The notes under the pieces were generated by a model. It worked only from the letters and a program-made list of their open reading frames with translations, ran no database searches and was not told where the DNA came from. The position numbers were made by a program, and so were the translations under genes. From assembly GCF_015234355.1 (NCBI RefSeq), contig NZ_JADGMV010000003.1, forward strand, positions 62,001 through 126,000: DNA of 64,000 nt, given 5' to 3'. This document shows positions 16,600 through 25,595 of this stretch, piece by piece (the first letter of the stretch is position 1; each line of letters opens with the position of its first letter). This stretch comes from Psychrobacter sp. NG25 (GTDB lineage Bacteria; Pseudomonadota; Gammaproteobacteria; Pseudomonadales; Moraxellaceae).

Positions 16600-17283
16600 A
16601 TGACCCAAGTTACTGCGATGTTTGTCATGTTTGTTTTATATGGGCTGTTGCCGGTCGCTGGATTATACCTAGGGTATCGTGGTATCAAAAAATTCACCGC
16701 GCCCAAAATGCTTGAATATAAAGCGATGCCGCAGTTGGGTTATATTCCTGAAAAGAGTCTACCTATGGAAGTTAAAACAGCTCTTGAGCAAATCAATAAA
16801 AAAGGTGAGAAGCTGCGTGTCATTTATGGTGATACTAATAATGATGGAAGAATTGATGATAAGGATACTGTCACCGAAACGTATATTATGATTCAAAACC
16901 TAATGGACAGGCATGTGCCACTTGCCGTGACGGACTATCGCCGCTTGCATGATTTAGATGGTAGGGATGGTGCACTCGCTGATACAACCAAGATTAAGTA
17001 TTCTAATGTCACTGGTAAAGAGGCGCTATTAGATGTATTAAGTACGATTAATACGCAGTTTGATGATTTACTCAATGCCTCCTATCATCAAGATGGACAA
17101 AAGCTACTCGCGACCAATCGCTATCTACAAAAGCGCTTTGATAATCCTGCTGGTAATACAGAGTTTCAAAAGCTCGATAGCAGTGTGAGTAGTGCCAGTA
17201 ATGATGTGAGCGGTGATACAAATATTCAAGCGATTGAAAGTCCAACGGGTACAAATGTGAGTGCTGAAGATATTAAACTATAA
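16600..17283 (+). CDS. Uncharacterised membrane-anchored protein with EF-hand-like loop, second paralogue
   Basis: This 227-residue protein has one N-terminal membrane helix (residues about 5-25). At residues about 86-97 it has the sequence D-T-N-N-D-G-R-I-D-D-K-D, which fits an EF-hand or dockerin-type calcium loop (Asp/Asn at 1, 3, 5, Gly 6, Ile 8, Asp 12). After it come the shared helical parts: ETYIMIQNLMDRHVPLAVTDY, ALLDVLSTINTQFDDLL and a terminal NRYLQKRF. The tail is Ser/Thr-rich. It is followed 45 bases later by the third paralogue. Function is unknown; calcium binding is inferred from the loop only. Confidence 0.75.
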   Translation: MTQVTAMFVMFVLYGLLPVAGLYLGYRGIKKFTAPKMLEYKAMPQLGYIPEKSLPMEVKTALEQINKKGEKLRVIYGDTNNDGRIDDKDTVTETYIMIQNLMDRHVPLAVTDYRRLHDLDGRDGALADTTKIKYSNVTGKEALLDVLSTINTQFDDLLNASYHQDGQKLLATNRYLQKRFDNPAGNTEFQKLDSSVSSASNDVSGDTNIQAIESPTGTNVSAEDIKL

Positions 17284-17328
17284 ATGCAGAATTTTATGAT
17301 TAAAGGGCAGAATGAAGAGTAAGCGTAT

Positions 17329-17880
17329 ATGAGTATTTTAATAGGCATTGGCATTGTAACGACAGTTACTACCTTTTATCTGGGTAAAAAAGGCTGGCAA
17401 GCTTTCCATAAAGCTGTTGGTATTACGCCAGGTGTGCTCGTCTATCAGAATGATAATGAACAATTGTCATTATCCAAGCTCAGTTGGCAACAATTAAATT
17501 TAAATAAGAAACATCTAAAAAATCTGCCAGAGCAGCAACTGCACCAATTAAAACGTATTGATGAAAAAGTGAATCACTATCAAGCGTATCAGAAATCACT
17601 AAAAGCTCAGCATAAGACGCCTGAGGTAACAGAGCAGCAGTTTGTATTGAATAAGATGCTGCATACTCGGCTTCCAGAAATTTTAGCCAGTCATTACCAT
17701 TTAACAAACATAGGCGCTAATAATAGGAACGACGAAAAGAAAATAGAAGCCAATGAATTATTACAGAGCGTGTTAAATAATATTGAGCAGCGTTTAGATA
17801 AGTTACTGGCGCAGTTGGATACGCAGCAGTTGCAGGAATTACGAGTCATGAAAAACTATATCAACAGTCACGATAGCTAA
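17329..17880 (+). CDS. Uncharacterised membrane-anchored protein, third paralogue
   Basis: This 183-residue protein has one N-terminal membrane helix (residues about 2-20). The body is helical: LPEQQLHQLKRIDEKVNHYQ, then QQFVLNKMLHTRLPEILASHY and LLQSVLNNIEQRLDKLLAQL, ending KNYINSHD. These align with MPIEAVAILDRINGKLKRY, RQFVIDKLVSESIPEALHHY and LDELLDEL of the protein at 15591-16379. It lacks the EF-hand-like loop of the second paralogue. It is probably co-transcribed with the gene at 16600 and ends at a good terminator. Function is unknown. Confidence 0.75.
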   Translation: MSILIGIGIVTTVTTFYLGKKGWQAFHKAVGITPGVLVYQNDNEQLSLSKLSWQQLNLNKKHLKNLPEQQLHQLKRIDEKVNHYQAYQKSLKAQHKTPEVTEQQFVLNKMLHTRLPEILASHYHLTNIGANNRNDEKKIEANELLQSVLNNIEQRLDKLLAQLDTQQLQELRVMKNYINSHDS

Positions 17881-17924
17881 GCCTAGATTGTCATATTTAT
17901 CACGACTTGCTATAAACGACCCAC

Positions 17925-17967
17925 AAAAAAGCTGCCAGTGATGAATAATCAATGGCAGCTTTTTTTA
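17925..17967. terminator. Bidirectional intrinsic terminator
   Basis: AAAAAAGCTGCCA and TGGCAGCTTTTTTT pair perfectly around a 15-base loop, with A and T runs outside. It ends the paralogue operon and, on the other strand, rluB. Confidence 0.9.
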
Positions 17968-17995
17968 TGCGTCACTTTAAAACGATACCATTCAC

Positions 17996-18091
17996 AAAAA
18001 TTAGAGTAGCAGGGAAAACAAGTGCAAGTACTACGAAGGGTAGACTAAACGAGTTTAACACAGCTAATCGTATTTTTTGGGTTTGGTATCA
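17996..18091 (+). repeat. Dispersed intergenic repeat, copy 3 (subfamily A)
   Basis: The core AGTACTACGAAGGGTAGACT is followed by GAGTTTAACACAGCTAATCG and a TTTTTTGG stretch, matching copies at 9585 and 41617 in reverse complement. It ends two bases before the rluB stop codon. Confidence 0.75.
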
Positions 18092-18092
18092 C

Positions 18093-19040
18093 TTAGCGCT
18101 TATCGTTGCGGTCACGAGTGTTACGCGTACCACGGCTGGCAGGGCTAGCACTGCTCTTAGGTTTTGCACTGCTGTTGCGATTGTCGCTACCACTGCGGCT
18201 ATCGCCACGACTGTCAGTAGCGCGACGCGCTTTAAGCGGCTTGCTTCTGATACGTTCTTGCTTCTCTTTCGCTGCGCCATGCAGACCCGTACCATAACGA
18301 GGACGCAAGCTTACTAAATCGGTCAACGTATTGATGTCTTTTCTGTCGAGTTCTAAGAAGCGACCAGTACGCAACTCTTTTGGTAGAGCAATCGTGCCAT
18401 AGCGCGTGCGTAGTAGACGGCTAACTTTTAGGCCTTGCGACTCAAACAAGCGACGTACTTCACGGTTACGACCTTCTTTTAGCTGGACATGATACCACTT
18501 ATTGACGCCTTCACCGCCACCGTCTTTGATATCTTCAAACTTTGCAAGGCCATCTTCTAGCATGACGCCAGCCGTTAATGCACGGGCAATCTCAGGCGTC
18601 ACTTCACCCAATACACGTACCGCATATTCACGAGTGACTTCACCAGATGGATGCATCAAGCGATGCGCCATTTCACCATCATTGGTAAACAATAACAGAC
18701 CCGTTGAGTTGATATCCAAGCGTCCGACCATTACCCAACGGTCATGAGTCAGCTTTGGCAAACGCTCAAAAACGGTTGGACGACCTTCTGGGTCTTTAGC
18801 AGAGCAGACTTCGCCTTCAGGCTTGTAGTAAGCGATAACACGGCGACGCTTCTCATTTTCAGAAGTGTATTTGATCTGACGGCCATCAACGCGAATCTCA
18901 TCGCCTTGTTCAACACGATCACCAATAGTTGCTGGGCCGTTATTGACAGTGACGCGACCAGCTTTGATGACTTCTTCCATCTGACGGCGTGAACCAAGAC
19001 CCATGCGGGCGAGGGCTTTCTGTAATTTTTCGTCTTTCAT
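18093..19040 (-). CDS. rluB: 23S rRNA pseudouridine synthase RluB
   Basis: This 315-residue RluB/E/F-family enzyme has an N-terminal S4 RNA-binding domain (LQKALARMGLGSRRQMEE). Its RsuA-type catalytic domain contains GRLDINSTGLLLFTNDG, where the Asp is the nucleophile. The RNRE-VRRLFES segment follows. A basic, Arg/Ser/Asp-rich disordered tail of about 70 residues ends the protein, as in many RluB homologues. It would make the pseudouridine at position 2605 (E. coli numbering) of 23S rRNA. The ATG at 19040 has AAGG eight bases upstream; the ATG at 19046 is too close to that site. Confidence 0.92.
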   Translation of the reverse strand: MKDEKLQKALARMGLGSRRQMEEVIKAGRVTVNNGPATIGDRVEQGDEIRVDGRQIKYTSENEKRRRVIAYYKPEGEVCSAKDPEGRPTVFERLPKLTHDRWVMVGRLDINSTGLLLFTNDGEMAHRLMHPSGEVTREYAVRVLGEVTPEIARALTAGVMLEDGLAKFEDIKDGGGEGVNKWYHVQLKEGRNREVRRLFESQGLKVSRLLRTRYGTIALPKELRTGRFLELDRKDINTLTDLVSLRPRYGTGLHGAAKEKQERIRSKPLKARRATDSRGDSRSGSDNRNSSAKPKSSASPASRGTRNTRDRNDKR

Positions 19041-19593
19041 AATCATAACCTTGAGTCGGTGGGTTTACATTTCTCAATGTAAAAAAATTTGGATTGACTA
19101 TTCTACGCTATTTTGATGGCTTTAGCACGCAAACCTGTTGTTACTAATTATATAAGTTGTTGTTATGAAAATAAAATTGAATAAAAGTTCATTAGTTATA
19201 TACAGCTATTTCAACTAGATGTCGGCTCAATTATATCGAGAGTTGTATTTTGATAACAGATAGCCTTGTTTAATTGATACTAAATTATCGGTTGAAATAT
19301 AAAGTGCGACATCAATTTTTAAAAGTTACAGAATTATTACTTATATTCTTTGCTATCTGCTCACTATTTTATCGTTCCAGTTGTGTCTACTTCTAAAGAA
19401 ATTGGTTAGGCATTGTTGTAAAAGGGCTGTATTGAAAATGGTAAATGATCACACATTGTTATATGAGAATTTATAAATATTGCGTTGTGTATAGTTTGAG
19501 TGTATATTTGATATATAAATTCTTTTTAGTGAATATATTTATCATAGTGAGCGGCTTCGATTTTATGCAATATTATAAATATGAGTAACTGTT
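19041..19593. other. AT-rich intergenic region before the polysaccharide locus
   Basis: This is about 550 bases without a credible gene. It is unusually AT-rich and probably contains the divergent rluB and polysaccharide-locus promoters. I could not identify a JUMPstart/ops element, a riboswitch or a clear operator. Confidence 0.6.
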
Positions 19594-20685
19594 ATGGTTT
19601 ATAAATACATCATTTCTGTACGCAAGCGCTTTTTAATGACGAGCATTGTTGGCTTGTTATTAGCACTCTCACTTGCGAGTTGCACAGTCAATTCAGGACT
19701 TCAGTCTGGAGATGTGCCGGAATCAGGTGCGTTTACTGCAGAAAATGGCCTACAGTTTTATATTCAACCTTTGAATTTGGCGACCTTGCCACGTACAGAA
19801 GCCATTACCCCAGATCAGGATTTGTATCATTTAATTAAAACGTCTGGTCGAGTCAGTTATGGAATTGCTAAAGGCGACATTCTCAATATCATACTCACCA
19901 GTTATCCAGATATTAATGCATCGACATCTAGCCTAACCGTTGATCAGCAAGGCTTTATACAGTTCCCATTGATAGGACGCATTCAAGCCAGCGGAATGAG
20001 TGTTCCGCAATTTACCGCAACCTTACAAAGTAAACTACAACGCTATCTAAAATACTCAGATCCTCAGGTCAAAATTATCAACTATCGTGGCAGCAAGTTT
20101 TTCGTTGATGGTGAAGTCAAAGAGTCTGGTGAGTTTACGATTGCTGATGTGCCAATCTCCGTATATGGGGCAATCTCTATGGCAGGTGGTACCACTGATG
20201 CTGGTGATTCAAACCATATTGTATTAAATCGCCAAGGCAAGAGTTACAAGCTAGGTATCCAATCATTACAGCAAATGGGACTGTCTGCCAATCAAATATA
20301 TTTACAAGATGGTGACGCCATTCATGTCAACAGCCAAAGTCGTAATAGAGTCTATGTATTGGGTGAGTTTGGCAAAATTGAACCAGTTTCTATTCCTGAG
20401 CAAGGGCTGAGCTTGGCACATGTGTTAGGCGAGTCGAACGGGTTAAATTCCAATACCGCCAATGCTGCAAAAGTATACATCGTTCGTGATAACCCGCAAT
20501 CACAATATACACATATTTATTATGTCGATATGCAGAGCATCACAAGTTTGGCATTGGCTAGCCGTTTTGACATGCAGGCCAACGACATACTTTATGTAGA
20601 TCCAACAGGTTTAGCACGCTGGAATCGTATTATCAGCGCCATTCTTCCCTCAACATCAGCAATCAATCTGATTTCAGGGATATAG
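19594..20685 (+). CDS. wza: Outer-membrane polysaccharide export lipoprotein Wza
   Basis: This 363-residue lipoprotein has a basic n-region, a hydrophobic stretch and a lipobox ending LASC (cysteine near residue 29). It is followed by a Poly_export (SLBB) domain with DILNIILTSYPD and two later SLBB-like repeats (KFFVDGEVKESGEF; RVYVLGEFGKIEPV). The family forms the octameric outer-membrane channel for group 1-type capsule or exopolysaccharide. It is the first gene of a collinear cluster that continues to 37632, with wzb nine bases downstream. Confidence 0.92.
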   Translation: MVYKYIISVRKRFLMTSIVGLLLALSLASCTVNSGLQSGDVPESGAFTAENGLQFYIQPLNLATLPRTEAITPDQDLYHLIKTSGRVSYGIAKGDILNIILTSYPDINASTSSLTVDQQGFIQFPLIGRIQASGMSVPQFTATLQSKLQRYLKYSDPQVKIINYRGSKFFVDGEVKESGEFTIADVPISVYGAISMAGGTTDAGDSNHIVLNRQGKSYKLGIQSLQQMGLSANQIYLQDGDAIHVNSQSRNRVYVLGEFGKIEPVSIPEQGLSLAHVLGESNGLNSNTANAAKVYIVRDNPQSQYTHIYYVDMQSITSLALASRFDMQANDILYVDPTGLARWNRIISAILPSTSAINLISGI

Positions 20686-20694
20686 GAGTCAATC

Positions 20695-21171
20695 ATGAAT
20701 ACGTTTGACAGTATCTTAGTCGTCTGCGTTGGCAATATATGCCGTAGCCCGATGGCCGCTGCTATTTTGAGAGAGCGCTATCCAGACAAGCACGTAGACT
20801 CTGCAGGTCTGTCAGCGTTAGTAGGTCATTCTGCGGATACTAAAGCCATAGAATTGATGGCCATGCACGATATCGACATCAGCTCACATATCGCCAAACC
20901 CATCAGCGAAGCATTAGTCAGTCATGCAGATTTAATTTTGACTATGTCAGTGAGTCAAACCAAGTGGATTGAGAATCGGTGGCCGCATTGCCGTGGTAGA
21001 ACTTTTCGAATTGGACATTGGATTGATAAAGATATTGCAGATCCTTATCAGCAGGATAACTCGGTGTTTGAGACGAGTAGACAAGATATTGACGACAGTC
21101 TTGAGCAATGGGCTATCAAGATGAGTGAGGCGATTGTCATAAAAGAATTGAAGGTTAGTGAGTGCTATTAA
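20695..21171 (+). CDS. wzb: Low-molecular-weight protein-tyrosine phosphatase Wzb
   Basis: This 158-residue cytoplasmic phosphatase has the CX5R catalytic loop at its N-terminus (CVGNICRSPMAA) and the general-acid DPY motif (DIADPYQQD). It dephosphorylates the tyrosine kinase Wzc; the phosphorylation cycle is needed for capsule or exopolysaccharide assembly. An AGGAG-type site precedes the ATG. It lies between wza and wzc, the classic order. Confidence 0.95.
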   Translation: MNTFDSILVVCVGNICRSPMAAAILRERYPDKHVDSAGLSALVGHSADTKAIELMAMHDIDISSHIAKPISEALVSHADLILTMSVSQTKWIENRWPHCRGRTFRIGHWIDKDIADPYQQDNSVFETSRQDIDDSLEQWAIKMSEAIVIKELKVSECY

Positions 21172-21202
21172 GCGGTAAACATTGAGTAGTGAGTATATGG
21201 TT

Positions 21203-23464
21203 ATGAATAAAACAGATTCAAAAAACCTATCAATGCCTACGGGCAAAAAAGACACTGACGACATCGACTTAATGGCGCTGGCTTTAGCATTGCTGCGCGG
21301 TTGGAAAATAATAGCACTCATGGTTTTATTGGGTTTGTTGATAGGTTTTTTGTATACCCGCCATGTCAATCCAACGTTTAAATCTGATGCGCTGATACAG
21401 ATTGAAGAAAATGCGCAAGGGGTGGAAGCACTTGGCGCGAGCATCTCAGAGTTGGTCGGTGCAGAAACAAGCAAAGCAGAAACAGAGGCAGAGCTTATAA
21501 GATCACGCATGATACTAGAGCCTGTAGTCGATCTACTGAATCTGCGTATTAGGCTCACGGATCCTAATATTGGATATATTGATACGATCAAAAGAAACTA
21601 TATAGAGACTCAAGTTAATACAACTGATGAAGTGTCACTGAATACCGAAAATGGCGTAGTGGAAATCAGTCAGTTTGATGTGTCGAAAGCTTATTTGAAC
21701 CAATATTTTACTTTGAGTAGATCTGCCACCGGATTTGTTTTGAGCAATGGTTTGGATAACTTTAAAGGTCAGCTTGGTCAGCCGTATCAGTTTAAAGGAT
21801 CAAAAGGTCAGATTAAGATTACCGTTACCGGATTACCGACGGGTAATTACCCGATTAGTATTAGTAAACAGACATTAAAAGCCACGACAGATGGTATCAA
21901 TAGCGCACTAACGGTTGAAGAAAAAGGTCAAAGCACGGGCATTATTCAGCTATCGATGACGGGTACAAACCAAGAGCAAATCACGACTATACTCAATCAA
22001 ATAGTTCGATCTTATGTGGATCAAAACCAGTCACGCGGCTCTGAAGAAACCACTAAAACGCTCACCTTTATGGAAACGCAGATACCGCTATTAAAAGGGA
22101 AGCTAGAAGCGTCTGAAGCACTATTTAATGACTTTCGTAAAAAACACGGCACTATCGATGTGGCTCAAGAGGCTGAGTTGCTATTGAACGAAAAATCCCG
22201 AATCGATGGGCAGCTCAACGATCTTAAGCTCAGAAAAGCAGATTTGACCACTTATTATACTGAAGAACATCCCTTGGTCGTTCAAATTAATGAGCAGCTC
22301 AAAGTGCTGAGTAATAGAACGAGACAAATCGAAAATACGGTATCAGGCCTACCTGAAATCCAGCGAGAGTTTTTAAGGCTATCAGAAGACACCGCCATTA
22401 ATAGAGAAATCTATCTGACGCTACTCAAGAATTATGAACAACTAAAAATCGTCAAAGCGGGCCAAATCGGCTATGCCCGTGTCATCGATACACCCACCAG
22501 TACCTTTAATGCCATTGCCCCTAATAAGCCACAAATCATGATACTAGCCATAATGGCAGGTGCGATGCTTGGGGTGATATTGGTTTTACTCAGAAACTTA
22601 ATGGGGACGGTTGTAAAAGATCCAGAGCGTTTAGAGTCTAAGACAGGTATTCCTGTCATTGCCACGATTCTGCGCTCACCTTTATTATTCAGACTGAGTA
22701 AAAATAAAAAGACCACCGATCGAATGCTTGCTCATGTTGACCACAGTAGTTTGAGCTATGAAGCCATTAAAAGTTTGAGAACAAACCTGATGTTTGGCAT
22801 GCCAACAGGCGCAGGGGTCGGAGAGTCCGCACAAGTCATATTGATTACTGGAGAAAGCCCAGGTGTCGGTAAGTCCTTTATCGCAGCCAATTTATCTGAA
22901 GTGTTTGCACAGCTCGATAAAAAGATTTTGGTCATTGATGGCGACATGCGTTTAGGTGCGCTGCATAAGATGTTTAAACTGGGCCCGCAGGAGGGTCTTG
23001 CAGATTATCTGTTGCAGGATAAAAAGAGCGCATCTCCCATTAACGGTACTCAAGCCACTAGCGAGATATCTGCTCCAAGGATTGAAGGTTTTATTCATCC
23101 TACTGGTATGGAGAATATTGACTTTCTATCGCGAGGACAGTCATCAAACAATCCTACTTCACTATTAATAGGTCAAAAGTTCAACCAGCTAATAGCAGTG
23201 CTGAAGACGCAATATGACTATATTGTCATTGACTCGCCACCGATATTGGCAGCTTCAGATGCGATGGTGTTGGCGCAACATGCAGACAAAGTGCTTATCG
23301 TTACTAAATTTAATCGCTCAGTAGAAGGTCAGCTGATGTATGCGGTCAAGCAGATGAGTAAAGCCAATGTGCAAGTAGATGGCATTATTCTCAATGATGT
23401 ACAGCAAAGCCGTATGAATAAATACAGCTATCATTACCATTATGCCTATGGAAATAACCGCTAA
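21203..23464 (+). CDS. wzc: Polysaccharide co-polymerase and tyrosine autokinase Wzc
   Basis: This protein of about 753 residues has a Wzz-type domain with two membrane segments (about 35-55 and 440-460), a periplasmic coiled-coil part and a C-terminal BY-kinase domain. The kinase shows Walker A ESPGVGKSF (Lys near 557), Walker A' VIDGDMRLG and Walker B IVIDSPP. The tail is a tyrosine cluster (YSYHYHYAYG) that is autophosphorylated in this family. It controls chain length and export together with Wza. Several starts are possible (TTG 21182, ATG 21197, ATG 21203); GAG nine bases before 21203 favours the last. Confidence 0.93.
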   Translation: MNKTDSKNLSMPTGKKDTDDIDLMALALALLRGWKIIALMVLLGLLIGFLYTRHVNPTFKSDALIQIEENAQGVEALGASISELVGAETSKAETEAELIRSRMILEPVVDLLNLRIRLTDPNIGYIDTIKRNYIETQVNTTDEVSLNTENGVVEISQFDVSKAYLNQYFTLSRSATGFVLSNGLDNFKGQLGQPYQFKGSKGQIKITVTGLPTGNYPISISKQTLKATTDGINSALTVEEKGQSTGIIQLSMTGTNQEQITTILNQIVRSYVDQNQSRGSEETTKTLTFMETQIPLLKGKLEASEALFNDFRKKHGTIDVAQEAELLLNEKSRIDGQLNDLKLRKADLTTYYTEEHPLVVQINEQLKVLSNRTRQIENTVSGLPEIQREFLRLSEDTAINREIYLTLLKNYEQLKIVKAGQIGYARVIDTPTSTFNAIAPNKPQIMILAIMAGAMLGVILVLLRNLMGTVVKDPERLESKTGIPVIATILRSPLLFRLSKNKKTTDRMLAHVDHSSLSYEAIKSLRTNLMFGMPTGAGVGESAQVILITGESPGVGKSFIAANLSEVFAQLDKKILVIDGDMRLGALHKMFKLGPQEGLADYLLQDKKSASPINGTQATSEISAPRIEGFIHPTGMENIDFLSRGQSSNNPTSLLIGQKFNQLIAVLKTQYDYIVIDSPPILAASDAMVLAQHADKVLIVTKFNRSVEGQLMYAVKQMSKANVQVDGIILNDVQQSRMNKYSYHYHYAYGNNR

Positions 23465-23518
23465 TTAGTATTTTGTGGTTGTTCATTATCATCAATACAA
23501 CTTAAGTGGGTGGATCTT

Positions 23519-25522
23519 ATGTTTATAAAAACAGAGTCTGACAATGCTTATCGGTCGACTGGTGAGTTGCATCAATGGTCGAAGCGTGCGGCTCTGCTTT
23601 TATTGTCATTACCACGGTTTGTCAAATGCTCTATTTTATTTAGCATAGATTATGCTGTATCGATTTCTTGCTTATTTTTAGCGTTGGCATTACGACAAGG
23701 ATATATGGCGCATCATGTCAGCCCTATAATATTAGTTTCGTATGCCTTTATTCCTGTGGCGAGCTTGTACCTTATAGGGTTTTATAGAGGGGCTTCTAGA
23801 GGTTTTTTTGATGCGGTAATGGGTCGTGTATTGCAGTTGTTTTTGTTGCTTATTATCGTTTACCAAGTGCTTATCTATGTAAATCCCCTATCAATGATAC
23901 CGCGCTCAGTACCCATCATATTTCTATTTTCTTTTTTTATCTGGTTATGGAACAGTAGGCTGATAATACGTACCTTTTTGAAAAGGCTGCAGAAAACAGA
24001 CGAAGAACGTCGTTCAAATGATTGCTGTGATAACGTGATTATTTATGGCGCAGGAGAAGCGGGTAGAGAGCTGCTAGAAAGCTTGAGACATTCCCATAAA
24101 TATAACGTGGTGGCATACATCGATGATGATCAACAGCTGAGAGGTGCTTACTTACATGGTAGAAAAATCTATGCCGGTCATGCGCTGCCCTCGTTAATAG
24201 AGAAGTTTGATGTGGCACAGGTGATTTTGGCGATGCCTTCTATGAGCCGTGCCCGCAAAAAGCAGATTATGGATAGCCTATCAGGTATTTCTGTCAAGAT
24301 AAAAGACTTACCGAGCTTACGAGAGTTGGCAGACGAGCGAGTGACAGTCAGTCATATACGACCCGTTGATATTTTGGATGTCCTTGAACGCGATACAGTC
24401 GAGCCAGTTGCTGAGTTGCTGCAAAAAAATATTACTGGCAAAAACGTCCTCGTGACAGGTGCTGGTGGCTCTATCGGTAGTGAATTGTGTCGGCAAATTA
24501 TTAAGAATAAGCCTAAATGCTTGGTGTTGTATGAGCAGTCTGAATATGCTCTATATACGATAGATCAAGAGCTCAGAAATAAAAAGATAGAAAATATCGA
24601 TTATCAAGATATTGAGATTATTAGTATCATCGGAAGCGTGAGCAATGAAAAAAAATTAATTAATATATTCAAAATTAACCATATAAATACAATTTACCAT
24701 GCAGCAGCCTACAAGCATGTCCCGATTGTTGAGTCCAATCCCTTTGAAGGCACGATTAACAATACCAAAGGTACCTATCACTGTGCTCGTGCGGCGATAC
24801 AGGCTAAAGCAGACACCTTTGTATTGATCTCTACGGACAAAGCAGTGCGACCTACTAATATCATGGGAGCATCCAAACGCTTGGCTGAGTTGGTTTGTCA
24901 AGGATTGAGCCAGCATAGTAGTCATACTTGTTTTAGCATGGTGCGTTTTGGCAATGTATTGGGGTCTTCAGGCTCTGTCGTACCATTATTTACTAAACAG
25001 ATTGAGCAGGGTGGTCCGATTACCATCACCCATCCAGACATAACACGCTACTTTATGACGATTCCCGAAGCGGCCAGTTTGGTGATTCAGGCAGGTGCTA
25101 TGGCATTTGGTGGGGAAGTGTTTGTACTTGATATGGGTGCACCTGTCAAAATTGTAGACCTTGCCAAGCGTATGATTCGTTTGACTGGCTGCGAGCTAAA
25201 AGATGCGAGTAACCCTAACGGAGATATCGAAATTGTGTTTACTGGATTGAGGCCGGGCGAAAAGCTCTACGAGGAATTGATTATAGGTGAGGATAATATC
25301 GAAACCACCTTTCATCCGTTAATCATGCAAGCAATGGAGCACAGCTTTCCCTTAGAAGATATCGAAAATATTTTGTTTGAATTTATAGAAAAAGCCAAAC
25401 AACAGGATGTGGCATGGCTAAAAACACAATTTAGAGCGTTTGTGGAAGGCTATCGTGAAGGTGATGATGTCAGGATTAAGGTTGAAAAACTGACATCACC
25501 GCTGGTGGATGAAATTGGTTAA
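23519..25522 (+). CDS. UDP-GlcNAc 4,6-dehydratase, PglF/WbpM/CapD type
   Basis: This 667-residue membrane enzyme has four N-terminal membrane helices (about 25-145). A first Rossmann domain follows (IIYGAGEAGREL). The catalytic dehydratase domain starts at VTGAGGSIGSELCRQI and contains STDKAVRPTNIMGASKR. It should convert UDP-GlcNAc to the 4-keto-6-deoxy sugar, the first step toward bacillosamine or QuiNAc-type residues, with the aminotransferase at 36433 acting next. The ATG at 23519 has a GGTGG site upstream and is preferred to the GTG at 23510. Confidence 0.92.
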   Translation: MFIKTESDNAYRSTGELHQWSKRAALLLLSLPRFVKCSILFSIDYAVSISCLFLALALRQGYMAHHVSPIILVSYAFIPVASLYLIGFYRGASRGFFDAVMGRVLQLFLLLIIVYQVLIYVNPLSMIPRSVPIIFLFSFFIWLWNSRLIIRTFLKRLQKTDEERRSNDCCDNVIIYGAGEAGRELLESLRHSHKYNVVAYIDDDQQLRGAYLHGRKIYAGHALPSLIEKFDVAQVILAMPSMSRARKKQIMDSLSGISVKIKDLPSLRELADERVTVSHIRPVDILDVLERDTVEPVAELLQKNITGKNVLVTGAGGSIGSELCRQIIKNKPKCLVLYEQSEYALYTIDQELRNKKIENIDYQDIEIISIIGSVSNEKKLINIFKINHINTIYHAAAYKHVPIVESNPFEGTINNTKGTYHCARAAIQAKADTFVLISTDKAVRPTNIMGASKRLAELVCQGLSQHSSHTCFSMVRFGNVLGSSGSVVPLFTKQIEQGGPITITHPDITRYFMTIPEAASLVIQAGAMAFGGEVFVLDMGAPVKIVDLAKRMIRLTGCELKDASNPNGDIEIVFTGLRPGEKLYEELIIGEDNIETTFHPLIMQAMEHSFPLEDIENILFEFIEKAKQQDVAWLKTQFRAFVEGYREGDDVRIKVEKLTSPLVDEIG

Positions 25523-25595
25523 TACAGTAGGTAGCTAACCGCGAGACTGTTAATTCTTTATAAGTTCTATGAAGTATCAAATTGGATGATGAGCA

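Noticed and set aside
17952-18317. 121-codon open frame opposite the 3' end of rluB
   Set aside because: It covers a repeat and the antisense of the low-complexity RluB tail; its composition is a by-product of that tail.
19047-19593. JUMPstart/ops element before the polysaccharide locus
   Set aside because: No GGCGGTAGCGT-like sequence is present in the leader.
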